Shown here one piece after another: positions 25,958-34,446 of a stretch of DNA of 64,000 bases (position 1 is its first letter; each line of letters begins with the position of its first letter). Below the pieces are notes generated by a model. The model did not search any database, had not been told where the DNA came from, and saw only the letters and a list, made by a program, of their open reading frames with translations. Origin of the DNA: Autumnicola lenta (lineage in GTDB: Bacteria; Bacteroidota; Bacteroidia; Flavobacteriales; Flavobacteriaceae); the NCBI RefSeq assembly GCF_031846515.1, contig NZ_JAVRHO010000009.1:62001-126000 (forward strand), read 5' to 3'. The translations under genes were made by a program, and so were the position numbers.

Positions 25958-26578
25958 TTATAGTTTACGGTAGTAATCTTCAAGAATGATTTCCTGGTCT
26001 TCGTTTTCATCATTTTCTACCTCTTGCTGAAAAGACTTTATTTCTCTTCGATCTCTTTCAGAAACATTAGAGAAAACGGAGATCTCAGTTTCTTCGAGCT
26101 CGCTGAGATAATCCAAACCATAAATCCTGTCGAAAATTTTGATTCGGATCAAATATACTATGCAGAGGATAGCTATAAAAAATGGAGCAAGATAAATTAA
26201 ACCATTGACATCCATAAAAAAAGCACTGTTTGCATAGACATCTTGATAAAAGACTACAACCAATTGATAGAGATACATCGAAATTGGAATAAGTATTACA
26301 TGATACCACCAATGCTTACAGGTAAAGAACCAAATAAAAAGGAGCATCAAAGGAGTGATTTTTCCTAAGTAGGTCCATGCTGCAGTAAGAACATCTAAAT
26401 AATATTTGCTTTCATACGTAAAAATGGAATTTTCCCAAACACGAGTACTTGGGAAAATTTCATATAAATAAAAAATATAAGGTGAAAATGCTATTAATAG
26501 TGCAATAACACTACCCAGCAGCAGGAACTCTGATGAGCCTTTTGTCGACCGCTTGTGTTTTGATGACTTCTTTATCAT
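25958..26578 (-). CDS. Hypothetical multi-pass membrane protein
   Basis: 206 residues with a basic N-terminus (KKSSKHKR) and about four hydrophobic helices: 19-40, 63-83, 90-112 and 125-146. An acidic cytoplasmic tail ends EDQEIILEDYYRKL. The ATG lies inside the preceding 48-residue ORF, overlapping it by 68 bases in another frame, and no later Met precedes the first helix. The overlap suggests translational coupling. No family recognised. Confidence 0.75.
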   Translation of the reverse strand: MIKKSSKHKRSTKGSSEFLLLGSVIALLIAFSPYIFYLYEIFPSTRVWENSIFTYESKYYLDVLTAAWTYLGKITPLMLLFIWFFTCKHWWYHVILIPISMYLYQLVVVFYQDVYANSAFFMDVNGLIYLAPFFIAILCIVYLIRIKIFDRIYGLDYLSELEETEISVFSNVSERDRREIKSFQQEVENDENEDQEIILEDYYRKL

Positions 26579-26657
26579 TATTGTTATCTGTAGTTGAAGT
26601 TACAAAAAAACTTGCTCCAAAGATTGCTGCTGCGAATAATACTGCTTTGATTTTCAT
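26511..26657 (-). CDS. Putative 48-residue secreted peptide overlapping the next gene
   Basis: Translation from ATG 26657 gives a basic start, a hydrophobic core (AVLFAAAIFGASFFVTS) that fits a signal peptide, then a short polar segment ending VDKRLIRVPAAG. A promoter-like TAGGTTTG (26702-26709, minus strand) lies 44 bases upstream. The frame differs from that of the membrane protein starting at 26578. Short peptides with similar design occur in flavobacteria, but I cannot confirm homology. It is either a genuine exported peptide or a coupling leader. Confidence 0.55.
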   Translation of the reverse strand: MKIKAVLFAAAIFGASFFVTSTTDNNNDKEVIKTQAVDKRLIRVPAAG

Positions 26658-26701
26658 ATTTGTAGATTTTAAAAATTTGTATTTCGTTTTTGTTTCTGAT
26701 A

Positions 26702-26709
26702 CAAACCTA
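26702..26709 (-). promoter_or_regulatory. -7 promoter element upstream of the small peptide gene
   Basis: Minus strand TAGGTTTG, a TAnnTTTG match. A TTTG (26733-26736) lies 23 bases further upstream, at the long end of accepted spacing. Confidence 0.45.
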
Positions 26710-26784
26710 TAAAAAACCTAACATGCTGCCGCCAAATATTTTAGTTGTACTTTTGCAGCTTTTTTAACAGCACAAATTTCCTCG

Positions 26785-26810
26785 CTTTTGAAAATTTTAC
26801 TTTTCAAAAG
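26785..26810. promoter_or_regulatory. Perfect 10-bp inverted repeat
   Basis: CTTTTGAAAA (26785-26794) and TTTTCAAAAG (26801-26810) are exact complements with a 6-base spacer. It lies between the tsaE stop and the small peptide start, with no T run on the coding strand, so an operator is more likely than a terminator. A minus-strand TACTTTTG (26805-26812) overlaps it. Confidence 0.45.
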
Positions 26811-26937
26811 TAAGGTAAACTTCTTTTAATTTTCGTTCAGTTGTCAAAAAATATTCTCTGAACTTAAAATTATTTTTAATATGTAACTTTTTTCTTACAC
26901 CCTCATTTTTCAATAATCCTGCTTTTTTCCTAATTTT

Positions 26938-27342
26938 TTAACACAATGTTAACATTCTTAATTCCTGAGTTTTGATCGAAATCTCCACTTTTTGATCATT
27001 TTCATCCAATAGACCACTAATTTTTTGTGGCCATTCAATAAATTTCCATGCGGGGTTGTCTAAATAATCTTCAATTCCCATATCTAAAGCTTCAGCTTCA
27101 GAGTTTATTCTGTAAAAATCAAAATGATAAATAGGTCCTTGTGGGGAGTGGTACTCATTAACCAGGGAAAAAGTGGGGCTGGAGGCAGACTCTTCTGCGC
27201 CCAGAGCTTCTACAAGAGATCGTATAAGGGTGGTTTTACCGGCACCCATCTCGCCATAAAAAAGCAAAGTTTTGCTTTTTGTATGCTTAAGGATATGACT
27301 AACGGCCATATCCATTTGGTCTAGATCGTAGGTTAACGACAT
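26938..27342 (-). CDS. tsaE: tRNA threonylcarbamoyladenosine biosynthesis ATPase
   Basis: 134 residues, the usual TsaE length. Walker A GEMGAGKTT at 30-38; SSPTFSLVNEYHSPQGPIYHFDFYRI is the diagnostic central motif. With TsaB and TsaD it completes t6A37 modification of ANN-decoding tRNAs. Cytoplasmic, essential in most bacteria. Follows porX on the same strand, a gene order I have met often in flavobacteria. Confidence 0.96.
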   Translation of the reverse strand: MSLTYDLDQMDMAVSHILKHTKSKTLLFYGEMGAGKTTLIRSLVEALGAEESASSPTFSLVNEYHSPQGPIYHFDFYRINSEAEALDMGIEDYLDNPAWKFIEWPQKISGLLDENDQKVEISIKTQELRMLTLC

Positions 27343-27476
27343 TAAGTAATACAGATTTAAGGGACGATAAAGATAGAGAATTATTTATAATAAATTACAT
27401 ATTGCTGAATATCAGAATAATACAAATAGTCAAAATGCATTTTATCGATAAAATCAAGCTTTTTGTCGGTATTTCG

Positions 27477-29027
27477 TTATTTTGGAGATAAAACGATGTA
27501 AGGGATTATCATCTCTTCCAGCGAAACTCCGCCGTGCTGGTAGGTATTTCTGTAGTAGCTTACGTAGTGGTTAAAGTTATTAGGATAAGCAAAGAACAAA
27601 TCTCCCTTGGCGAAAATAAATGAGCTGCTCATATTTAATGTAGGAAGATGGATACTCTTGGGATTTATAGCTTCCAAAACCTCCTTTTTTTCATAGGTAA
27701 GACTTTTTCCTGTCTTGTACCTTAAGTTAAGGCTCGTCTCTTTGTCTCCAATTACTTTAGAAGGGTGTTTTACATTGATGGTTCCGTGGTCTGTAGTGAT
27801 AATTAATTTAAAACCTAGCTGCTGGGCCTGCTGAATGATCTCCAATAGCGGGGAATTTTTAAACCAGCTGTGTGTAAGGGAGCGGTAAGATTTGTCATTA
27901 GATGCTAATTCTTTTATCACTTCCATCTCAGTCTTGGAATGGGATAGCATGTCTACAAAATTGTAAACTACCACTGTAAGATCATTGTTCTTTTGGGACT
28001 TAAAATTTTCTACAAGCCTTTTTCCGGCTTTTAAACTGCTTATTTTGTGGTATCCGCAATTGTAATCCAGCCCCAGCCTTTTCATTTGCTCCTGCAGGAA
28101 ATTTTCCTCGTACATATTTTTTCCGCCTTCATCGGTATCATTTTTCCAGTACTTCGGAAATAATTTTTCCATTTCACTGGGCATCAGTCCCGAGAAAATA
28201 GCGTTCCGGGCATATTGGGTGGCCGTTGGTAAAATACTGAAGTAAGGTGATTCTTTTTCCTTTTTATAAAAAGTGTTTACCACCGGCTCAAAGGCTTTCC
28301 ACTGGTCGTACCTAAGGTTGTCCACTACTACAAGCAGCGTTGGTTGCTCCTTACTTAGTTCTAAGACAATTTTTCTTTTAAAAAGCGTATGCGACATCAC
28401 CGGAGCTTCGGTGTCCCGATCAAACCATGAAGCGTAATTCTTATCAATAAACTTACAGAATTGGTTGTTGGCTTCCTGTTTTTGAGATTCCAAAATTTCA
28501 AACATGCTACTGTCTTCAATAGTCTCCAGCTGAAGTTCCCAATAGATAAGCCGCTGATAAAGCTCTGCCCATTCTTCATAAGAATTCACCTGTGACATAT
28601 CCATCGCTATTTTCCTGAATTCCTGCTGATAATTGGATGTCGTTTTTTCAGAAATCAGCCGGGAATGGTCCAGGTTTTTCTTAATGCTCAGGAGGATCTG
28701 ATTGGGATTAACAGGCTTTATAAGATAATCTGCTATTTTAGAACCTATAGCTTCTTCCATTATATACTCTTCCTCACTTTTGGTGATCATTACTATAGGA
28801 AGGTTTTCCCGTTTCTCTTTTATTTCTGAAAGAGTTTCAAGTCCCGTGAGGCCCGGCATATTTTCATCCAGAAATACAATATCAAAACTTTCTTCTTCTA
28901 TTTTCTCCAGGGCTTCGGTGCCACTTTTACATGTCGTCACTTTGTAATTGCGGGATTCGAGAAAAATAATATGCGGTTTCAGTAAATCAATTTCATCATC
29001 TACCCAGAGTATTTTTATGTTATTCAT
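27477..29027 (-). CDS. porX: PorX: response regulator with PglZ/alkaline phosphatase-type effector domain
   Basis: 516 residues. A CheY-like receiver (1-120) has acidic VDDE at 9-12, phospho-acceptor Asp54 in IVFLDENMPG and Lys103 in LIKPVNPNQ. A helical linker leads to a PglZ-type domain (about 210-516) with LLVVVDNLRYDQWKAFEP and LIITTDHGTINVKHP, the metal-binding Asp/His positions of the alkaline phosphatase superfamily. PorX, with kinase PorY, controls type IX secretion in Bacteroidota. The por/gld secretion genes themselves are not in the window. Confidence 0.93.
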   Translation of the reverse strand: MNNIKILWVDDEIDLLKPHIIFLESRNYKVTTCKSGTEALEKIEEESFDIVFLDENMPGLTGLETLSEIKEKRENLPIVMITKSEEEYIMEEAIGSKIADYLIKPVNPNQILLSIKKNLDHSRLISEKTTSNYQQEFRKIAMDMSQVNSYEEWAELYQRLIYWELQLETIEDSSMFEILESQKQEANNQFCKFIDKNYASWFDRDTEAPVMSHTLFKRKIVLELSKEQPTLLVVVDNLRYDQWKAFEPVVNTFYKKEKESPYFSILPTATQYARNAIFSGLMPSEMEKLFPKYWKNDTDEGGKNMYEENFLQEQMKRLGLDYNCGYHKISSLKAGKRLVENFKSQKNNDLTVVVYNFVDMLSHSKTEMEVIKELASNDKSYRSLTHSWFKNSPLLEIIQQAQQLGFKLIITTDHGTINVKHPSKVIGDKETSLNLRYKTGKSLTYEKKEVLEAINPKSIHLPTLNMSSSFIFAKGDLFFAYPNNFNHYVSYYRNTYQHGGVSLEEMIIPYIVLSPK

Positions 29028-29115
29028 TTTATTTCGATTTTATAGGCCAATACATATTTCGTGGAATACGAATGGCTTTTTGGTTGAACAGATGCCCAGT
29101 ATAGGCTTCAATATG

Positions 29116-29123
29116 TATATTTG
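29116..29123 (+). promoter_or_regulatory. -7 promoter element before the HD-domain gene
   Basis: TATATTTG, 20 bases before the TTG start at 29144, predicting a very short leader. Confidence 0.5.
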
Positions 29124-29143
29124 TTTGAATTAAAATATAAAGC

Positions 29144-30373
29144 TTGGCTTCACAAAACAAACTCAAAATATTAAACGATCCAATTTACGGATTTATTACC
29201 GTTCCCAGTCAGCAGATTTTTGACATTATCGAGCATCCATACTTTCAAAGACTGCGCAGAATTTCACAGATGGGACTGTCTTACCTCGTATATCCGGGAG
29301 CTAATCACACCAGGTTTCACCATGCTTTGGGTTGCCTGCATTTAATGCAAAAAGCAGTGTATATCCTTAATTATAAAGGTGTTGAGATTTCTTCGGAAGA
29401 AGAGGAAGCTCTTTACATAGCCATCTTATTACATGATATTGGCCATGGTCCATTCTCTCATGCGATGGAACATAGTATAGTAGAAGGAGTGGATCATGAA
29501 TGTATTTCCCTTCTTTTTATGGAGGAGCTTAATAAAAACTTTAACCAGGATTTAACGCTCGCTATCAAGATGTTTAAGGGAAGTTACCACCGCCGGTTTA
29601 TGAATCAGTTAATTTCCAGTCAGATGGATATGGACCGGCTGGATTATCTTAAAAGAGATAGTTTTTATACCGGTGCTGCCGAAGGTAATATAAATAGTGA
29701 ACGTCTTATTACGATGCTTAATGTGGTAAATGATGAACTTGTTATCGAGGAGAAAGGAATTTATTCCGTAGAAAAATTTCTGGTTGCCCGAAGGCTCATG
29801 TATTGGCAGGTTTATCTTCACAAAACCAGCCTTGTGGCAGAGCAGTTACTTATACGCGTTCTAAGGCGCGCAAAGGAATTAATAGATGAAGGAAAAACAA
29901 TTAAATCCAGTACTGCTTTAAGTTATTTCCTTTATAACAAAGTGCGAAAAGAGGATTTTAATGCTGAAATTTTGGAGATCTTTTCACGTCTCGACGACTA
30001 TGATATTATTAGCGCCATGAAAGAATGGCTGGATTGTGATGATTTTGTTTTGAGTAATTTGTGTCGCATGATTATTAACCGCGAACTACTGAAGGTTAAA
30101 ATTAAAAGAAAGAAACCAGATGCATTAAAGATGCAAAAGCACAGGAAAAAGCTTCAGGAAAAACATCATATTTCAGAAAAAGAAGCTGATTATTTCGTTT
30201 TTAGCGGAGAAATTACCAACCTTGCTTATAAGAAAGAAAATAACACGATAAACATTCTGCATAAAAATGGCAAGATCAGCGATGTCATTAAAGTTTCAGA
30301 TCAACTCAATTTAAAAGCACTTTCTAAAACTGTAGTGAAATATTATATCTGTTATCCTAAGTCCAAACATTGA
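29144..30373 (+). CDS. HD-domain phosphohydrolase (dGTPase/SAMHD1-like)
   Basis: 409 residues. Start is TTG: an in-frame TAA lies 6 bases upstream and conserved sequence (KILNDPIYGFITVP) begins almost at once, so no ATG can be used. Metal-binding HD motifs: HTRFHHALG, then ILLHDIGHGPFSHAMEH. DMDRLDYLKRDSFYTG also fits the dNTPase-like group. It probably hydrolyses a nucleotide; the substrate is unknown. Sits between porX (divergent) and the lpx genes. Confidence 0.88.
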   Translation: MASQNKLKILNDPIYGFITVPSQQIFDIIEHPYFQRLRRISQMGLSYLVYPGANHTRFHHALGCLHLMQKAVYILNYKGVEISSEEEEALYIAILLHDIGHGPFSHAMEHSIVEGVDHECISLLFMEELNKNFNQDLTLAIKMFKGSYHRRFMNQLISSQMDMDRLDYLKRDSFYTGAAEGNINSERLITMLNVVNDELVIEEKGIYSVEKFLVARRLMYWQVYLHKTSLVAEQLLIRVLRRAKELIDEGKTIKSSTALSYFLYNKVRKEDFNAEILEIFSRLDDYDIISAMKEWLDCDDFVLSNLCRMIINRELLKVKIKRKKPDALKMQKHRKKLQEKHHISEKEADYFVFSGEITNLAYKKENNTINILHKNGKISDVIKVSDQLNLKALSKTVVKYYICYPKSKH

Positions 30374-30384
30374 AGCATTTTTTT

Positions 30385-30392
30385 TACTTTTG
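30385..30392 (+). promoter_or_regulatory. -7-like element immediately before lpxD
   Basis: TACTTTTG fits TAnnTTTG but ends only 5 bases before the lpxD ATG. If used, the transcript would be leaderless or nearly so. Confidence 0.4.
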
Positions 30393-30397
30393 CCAGA

Positions 30398-31426
30398 ATG
30401 AAGTTTACAGCATCACAAATAGCGGAAATTCTGGAAGGTGAAGTCGTGGGGAATCCCGAGGCTGAAGTTTCAGAATTGGCAAAAATAGAAGAAGGCTCTG
30501 AGGGTTCTCTTACTTTTCTGAGTAATCCTAAATATACTTCCTATATATATAAGACAAATGCTTCCATTACTATTGTAAACAAAGGGTTTGAAGTAGAGCA
30601 GCCGGTTAATACCACCCTTATTAAAGTAAAGGATGCCTATAAAGCATTTTCTACCCTTTTGGAATATTACAATAAAATCAAATTAAACAAAAGCGGAATT
30701 GAACAGCCAAGTTTTGTTGCAGAAAATGTTCAGTATGGTGAAGAGCTCTACCTGGGCGCTTTCTCTTATATCGGTGAAAATGTAAGAATTGGGAACAATG
30801 TCAAAATTTATCCCAACGTCTATATTGGCGATAATGTGAAAATTGGAAATGACGTTACGCTCTTTGCAGGAGTAAAAATATATTCGGAAACGCTTATTGG
30901 TAACGATGTTGTTATACACGGCGGCGCAATTATAGGTGCAGATGGCTTCGGTTTTAGTCCGGATGAAGGTGGAGTATATGCAAAGGTACCTCAAATTGGC
31001 AATGTTGTTATTGAAGATAATGTAGATATTGGTGCGGCAACGACGATTGACAGAGCGACACTGGGATCTACCATTTTAAGAAAAGGTGTAAAATTGGATA
31101 ACCAGATTCAAATAGCCCACAATGTCGAAATTGGCCAAAATACGGCTATCGCTGCCCAGACAGGGATTGCAGGCTCTACCAAAATAGGTAAGAATTGCCT
31201 TATTGGCGGACAGGTTGGAATTTCGGGTCACCTCACTATTGGAGACAGGGTGAAAATCCAGGCTCAGTCAGGTGTTGGACGAAATATTCAGGATGACGAA
31301 ATGCTGCAGGGTTCTCCTGCCTTGACTTATAGTAATTATAACAAATCTTATATACATTTTAAGAATCTATCCAAAACTGTAGATAAACTTAACCAACTGG
31401 AAAAAAAATTAAACAATAATGGCTGA
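30398..31426 (+). CDS. lpxD: UDP-3-O-acylglucosamine N-acyltransferase
   Basis: 342 residues. N-terminal uridine-binding domain (1-100) with GSLTFLSNPKYTSY, then a left-handed beta-helix of hexapeptide repeats, with the catalytic His in DNQIQIAHNVEIG and the IGADGFGF glycine-rich site. Third step of lipid A synthesis, adding the second 3-hydroxyacyl chain. Overlaps the lpxC-fabZ start by 8 bases, so translation is probably coupled. Confidence 0.96.
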   Translation: MKFTASQIAEILEGEVVGNPEAEVSELAKIEEGSEGSLTFLSNPKYTSYIYKTNASITIVNKGFEVEQPVNTTLIKVKDAYKAFSTLLEYYNKIKLNKSGIEQPSFVAENVQYGEELYLGAFSYIGENVRIGNNVKIYPNVYIGDNVKIGNDVTLFAGVKIYSETLIGNDVVIHGGAIIGADGFGFSPDEGGVYAKVPQIGNVVIEDNVDIGAATTIDRATLGSTILRKGVKLDNQIQIAHNVEIGQNTAIAAQTGIAGSTKIGKNCLIGGQVGISGHLTIGDRVKIQAQSGVGRNIQDDEMLQGSPALTYSNYNKSYIHFKNLSKTVDKLNQLEKKLNNNG

Positions 31427-32819
31427 AAAAGTGTCAAAACAAAAGACCATTGAAAATGAAGTCTCGCTAAATGGAGTGGGCCTTCATACAGGGCAGGAGG
31501 TGATTTTAACTTTTAAACCCGCTCCCGAAAATACAGGCTTTGTTTTTAAGAGGGTTGATGTGGAAGGTAGTCCTGTTATTGAAGCAGATGTTACTTATGT
31601 CGTGAATACCCAGAGAGGTACGAACCTTGAAAAAAACGGTGTGAGCATTCAAACTTCAGAACATGTTTTGGCAGCCTGCGTGGGACTTGATATCGATAAC
31701 CTCCTTATTGAACTAAACGCTTCAGAACCTCCTATTATGGACGGTTCGTCAAAGTTTTTTGTAGAAGCTCTGGAAAGGGCAGGAATTGTTGAGCAGGATG
31801 AAGAAAGGGTTGAATATGTTGTAAATGAGGTGATTTGTTATCAGGATGAGGATTCCGGGAGCGAACTCATTGTTATGCCTGCAGATGAGTACCAGGTAAC
31901 TACCATGGTAGATTTTGGAACAAAAGTACTAGGCACTCAAAATGCTTCTATCTCCAGCATTAGTGAATTTAAAGATGAAATTTCCAATGCACGGACTTTT
32001 AGTTTTTTACATGAACTGGAAACGTTGCTACAACACGGATTAATAAAAGGTGGCGATTTAAATAATGCCATTGTTTATGTAGACAAAGAAATTGGAGAAG
32101 ATACGCTTCAGAAGTTAAGAGAAGTCTTTAAGAGAGATAAAATTGCTGTAAAACCTAATGGAATTCTTGATAATCTTACGTTGCATTATCCAAATGAAGC
32201 AGCCAGGCACAAGTTGCTGGATGTTCTGGGAGATTTGGCGCTGGTTGGGACAAAAATCCGTGGAAAAGTAATAGCCAACAAGCCCGGCCATTTTGTAAAT
32301 ACTCAGTTCGCCAGGAAACTGGCGAAGAAGATTAAGGAGGAAAGAAGGAATAAAGTTCCTAAAATAGATCCTGACCAGAAGGCTCTTATGGATGTTAATG
32401 ACATCATGGATACTTTACCGCACCGGCCTCCGTTCTTATTGGTAGATAAAATTTACGAGCTCACTGAGACTTCTGTGATTGGTATGAAGAACGTGACGAT
32501 GAATGAACCATTCTTTGTAGGTCATTTCCCTGGGAAACCGGTTATGCCGGGTGTGCTTCAGGTAGAAGCCATGGCACAAACAGGAGGGATTCTGGCATTA
32601 AAGTCCGTGCCCGATCCTGAAAATTATCTGACGTATTTCATGAAGATCGATAATGTGCGTTTTAAGCAGCAGGTTGTTCCGGGAGATACACTTATCTTTA
32701 AATTGGAACTTTTGGCGCCTATCCGTCGCGGGATTTGTCAGATGCAGGGTTATGCTTACGTCAACGGTAAAATTGCCACAGAAGCTATTCTAATGGCACA
32801 AATTGTAAAAACAAAATAA
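31419..32819 (+). CDS. lpxC: LpxC-FabZ bifunctional protein
   Basis: 466 residues. LpxC deacetylase domain (1-about 305) with metal site SEHVLAACVGLD and RHKLLDVLGDLAL; catalytic HGLIKGGD nearby. FabZ dehydratase domain (about 320-466) with LPHRPPFLLVDKI and GHFPGKPVMPGVLQVEAMAQ (catalytic His and Glu). This fusion is characteristic of Bacteroidota and ties the committed lipid A step to 3-hydroxyacyl-ACP dehydration. 4 bases before lpxA. Confidence 0.97.
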   Translation: MAEKVSKQKTIENEVSLNGVGLHTGQEVILTFKPAPENTGFVFKRVDVEGSPVIEADVTYVVNTQRGTNLEKNGVSIQTSEHVLAACVGLDIDNLLIELNASEPPIMDGSSKFFVEALERAGIVEQDEERVEYVVNEVICYQDEDSGSELIVMPADEYQVTTMVDFGTKVLGTQNASISSISEFKDEISNARTFSFLHELETLLQHGLIKGGDLNNAIVYVDKEIGEDTLQKLREVFKRDKIAVKPNGILDNLTLHYPNEAARHKLLDVLGDLALVGTKIRGKVIANKPGHFVNTQFARKLAKKIKEERRNKVPKIDPDQKALMDVNDIMDTLPHRPPFLLVDKIYELTETSVIGMKNVTMNEPFFVGHFPGKPVMPGVLQVEAMAQTGGILALKSVPDPENYLTYFMKIDNVRFKQQVVPGDTLIFKLELLAPIRRGICQMQGYAYVNGKIATEAILMAQIVKTK

Positions 32820-32823
32820 TATT

Positions 32824-33609
32824 ATGAACCAACCTTTAGCATACGTCCATCCGGGAGCTAAAATTGCCAAAAACGTGGTCATAGAACCTTTTACAACCAT
32901 CCATAACAATGTTGTGATTGGGGAAGGAACCTGGATTGGTTCGAATGTAACTATAATGGAAGGCGCCCGAATTGGGAAGAATTGTAATATCTTTCCGGGG
33001 GCTGTTATTTCGGCTATTCCGCAGGATAAAAAGTTTAATGATGAAGATACGGTAACTGAAATTGGTGATCACACTACCATAAGAGAGTGTGTGACCATTA
33101 ATCGGGGTACATCCGACAGGATGAAGACTGTAATTGGAAAAAATTGCTGGATCATGGCCTATTGCCACATTGCGCACGATTGTATTGTAGGCGATAATTG
33201 CATTTTTTCGAACAATAGTACTCTTGCAGGCCACATTAACGTGGGCGAATATGTGATCCTGGCAGGAATGACGGCAATTCAGCAGTTTTGCAGCATTGGT
33301 AATCATGCCTTTGTTACCGGCGGATCGCTGGTGAGAAAAGATGTGCCACCTTTTGTAAAAGCAGGAAGGGAACCTTTAGCTTTTGTCGGCATCAATTCTA
33401 TCGGGTTAAGAAGAAGAGGTTTTACCACAGAAAAAATCAGAGAAGTTCAGGATATATATAGAATCCTCTACCAGAAGAATTACAACAACACCCAGGCAGT
33501 CGCTATAATCGAAGCAGAAATGCAGGCAAGCGCAGAGCGGGATGAAATATTGGAATTTATTAAAAACTCACAACGAGGTATCATGAAAGGATACTTCAGT
33601 TCAAATTAA
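32824..33609 (+). CDS. lpxA: UDP-N-acetylglucosamine acyltransferase
   Basis: 261 residues of hexapeptide-repeat helix plus a C-terminal helical domain (RRRGFTTEKIREVQDIYRIL). MAYCHIAHDCIVGDN holds the catalytic His. First step of lipid A synthesis. Follows lpxC-fabZ by 4 bases and precedes efp by 12, forming an lpxD-lpxC/fabZ-lpxA-efp unit. Confidence 0.97.
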   Translation: MNQPLAYVHPGAKIAKNVVIEPFTTIHNNVVIGEGTWIGSNVTIMEGARIGKNCNIFPGAVISAIPQDKKFNDEDTVTEIGDHTTIRECVTINRGTSDRMKTVIGKNCWIMAYCHIAHDCIVGDNCIFSNNSTLAGHINVGEYVILAGMTAIQQFCSIGNHAFVTGGSLVRKDVPPFVKAGREPLAFVGINSIGLRRRGFTTEKIREVQDIYRILYQKNYNNTQAVAIIEAEMQASAERDEILEFIKNSQRGIMKGYFSSN

Positions 33610-33621
33610 TTATAAAAGATA

Positions 33622-34188
33622 ATGGCAAGTACTAGTGATATCAGAAAGGGATTGTGCATTCGATATAATCATGATATTTTTAAAATAATAGAATTTTTGC
33701 ATGTAAAACCGGGTAAAGGGCCTGCTTTTGTTCGTACAAAATTAAAAAGCGTCACCACTGGTAAAGTAATAGACAATACTTTTTCTGCAGGACATAAAAT
33801 TGAAGATGTTAGGGTGGAAACTCACAAATATCAATTTCTTTATCAGGATGGGGAATTCTATCATTTTATGCATGTAGAGGATTACACCCAAATTAGGTTA
33901 ACAGAGAATGCACTCGATATGCCGCAGCTTTTAAAAGAAGGCGAAGTGCTTACTGTTCTCATTAATACTGAAGATAATGCGCCGCTCTCTACAGAGATGC
34001 CTGCAAGTGTTGTTTTGGAAGTTACTCACACAGAACCTGGTCTTAAAGGAAATACTGCTACAAATGCAACTAAACCTGCCACTTTAGAAACCGGGGCTGA
34101 GGTAAATGTTCCTTTATTTATAAATGAAGGGGACAAAGTTAAAGTAGAAACTGAAAAAGGTACGTATAAAGAACGTATGAAGGAGTAG
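33622..34188 (+). CDS. efp: Elongation factor P
   Basis: 188 residues in three beta-barrel domains. The loop KPGKGPAFVRTKLK carries the Lys that contacts the P-site tRNA and can be modified. EF-P relieves ribosome stalling at polyproline. Ends in GDKVKVETEKGTYKERM, as usual. Last gene of the lpx unit; a short heptad array follows. Confidence 0.97.
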   Translation: MASTSDIRKGLCIRYNHDIFKIIEFLHVKPGKGPAFVRTKLKSVTTGKVIDNTFSAGHKIEDVRVETHKYQFLYQDGEFYHFMHVEDYTQIRLTENALDMPQLLKEGEVLTVLINTEDNAPLSTEMPASVVLEVTHTEPGLKGNTATNATKPATLETGAEVNVPLFINEGDKVKVETEKGTYKERMKE

Positions 34189-34446
34189 GTTTTTTAAGTG
34201 AAGAGTGAAGAGTGAAAAAATTTAATTTTAAGTTTTGAATTTTTAATTAAGCCTGCCTTCCGGGATTATATATTTTGTCTGACTAATCATAATCTTGGAT
34301 TCCTGATGGAAGATGCAAGTTTCTTCTGCGTTATCTGCGTAATCCGCGGGAAATAAAAGGAAAGTGGAGAGATGAATAGGATTTAAAATTCAGAATGTAA
34401 AATAATTGTAGTCTACAGTCTATCGTCTAACATCTATTGTCTTAGA
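34189..34446. repeat. Gene-free gap with opposite heptad arrays and a TCTGCGT repeat
   Basis: Three units GTGAAGA GTGAAGA GTGAAAA fill 34198-34218. A second array, TAGTCTA CAGTCTA TCGTCTA ACATCTA TTGTCTT (34409-34443), ends 3 bases before the next ATG. At 34324-34354 is TTCTGCGTTATCTGCGTAAT followed by CCGCGGGAAAT, resembling a repeat common in several phyla. No gene seen. Confidence 0.7.

Noticed and set aside
27477..29027. PglZ domain as a BREX or other defence gene
   Set aside because: The receiver domain fused to it and the tsaE neighbour identify PorX; no defence partners are nearby.
30265..30280. AAAAATGGCAAG as a copy of the dispersed element
   Set aside because: It lies in conserved coding sequence of the HD-domain gene and matches only part of the element.
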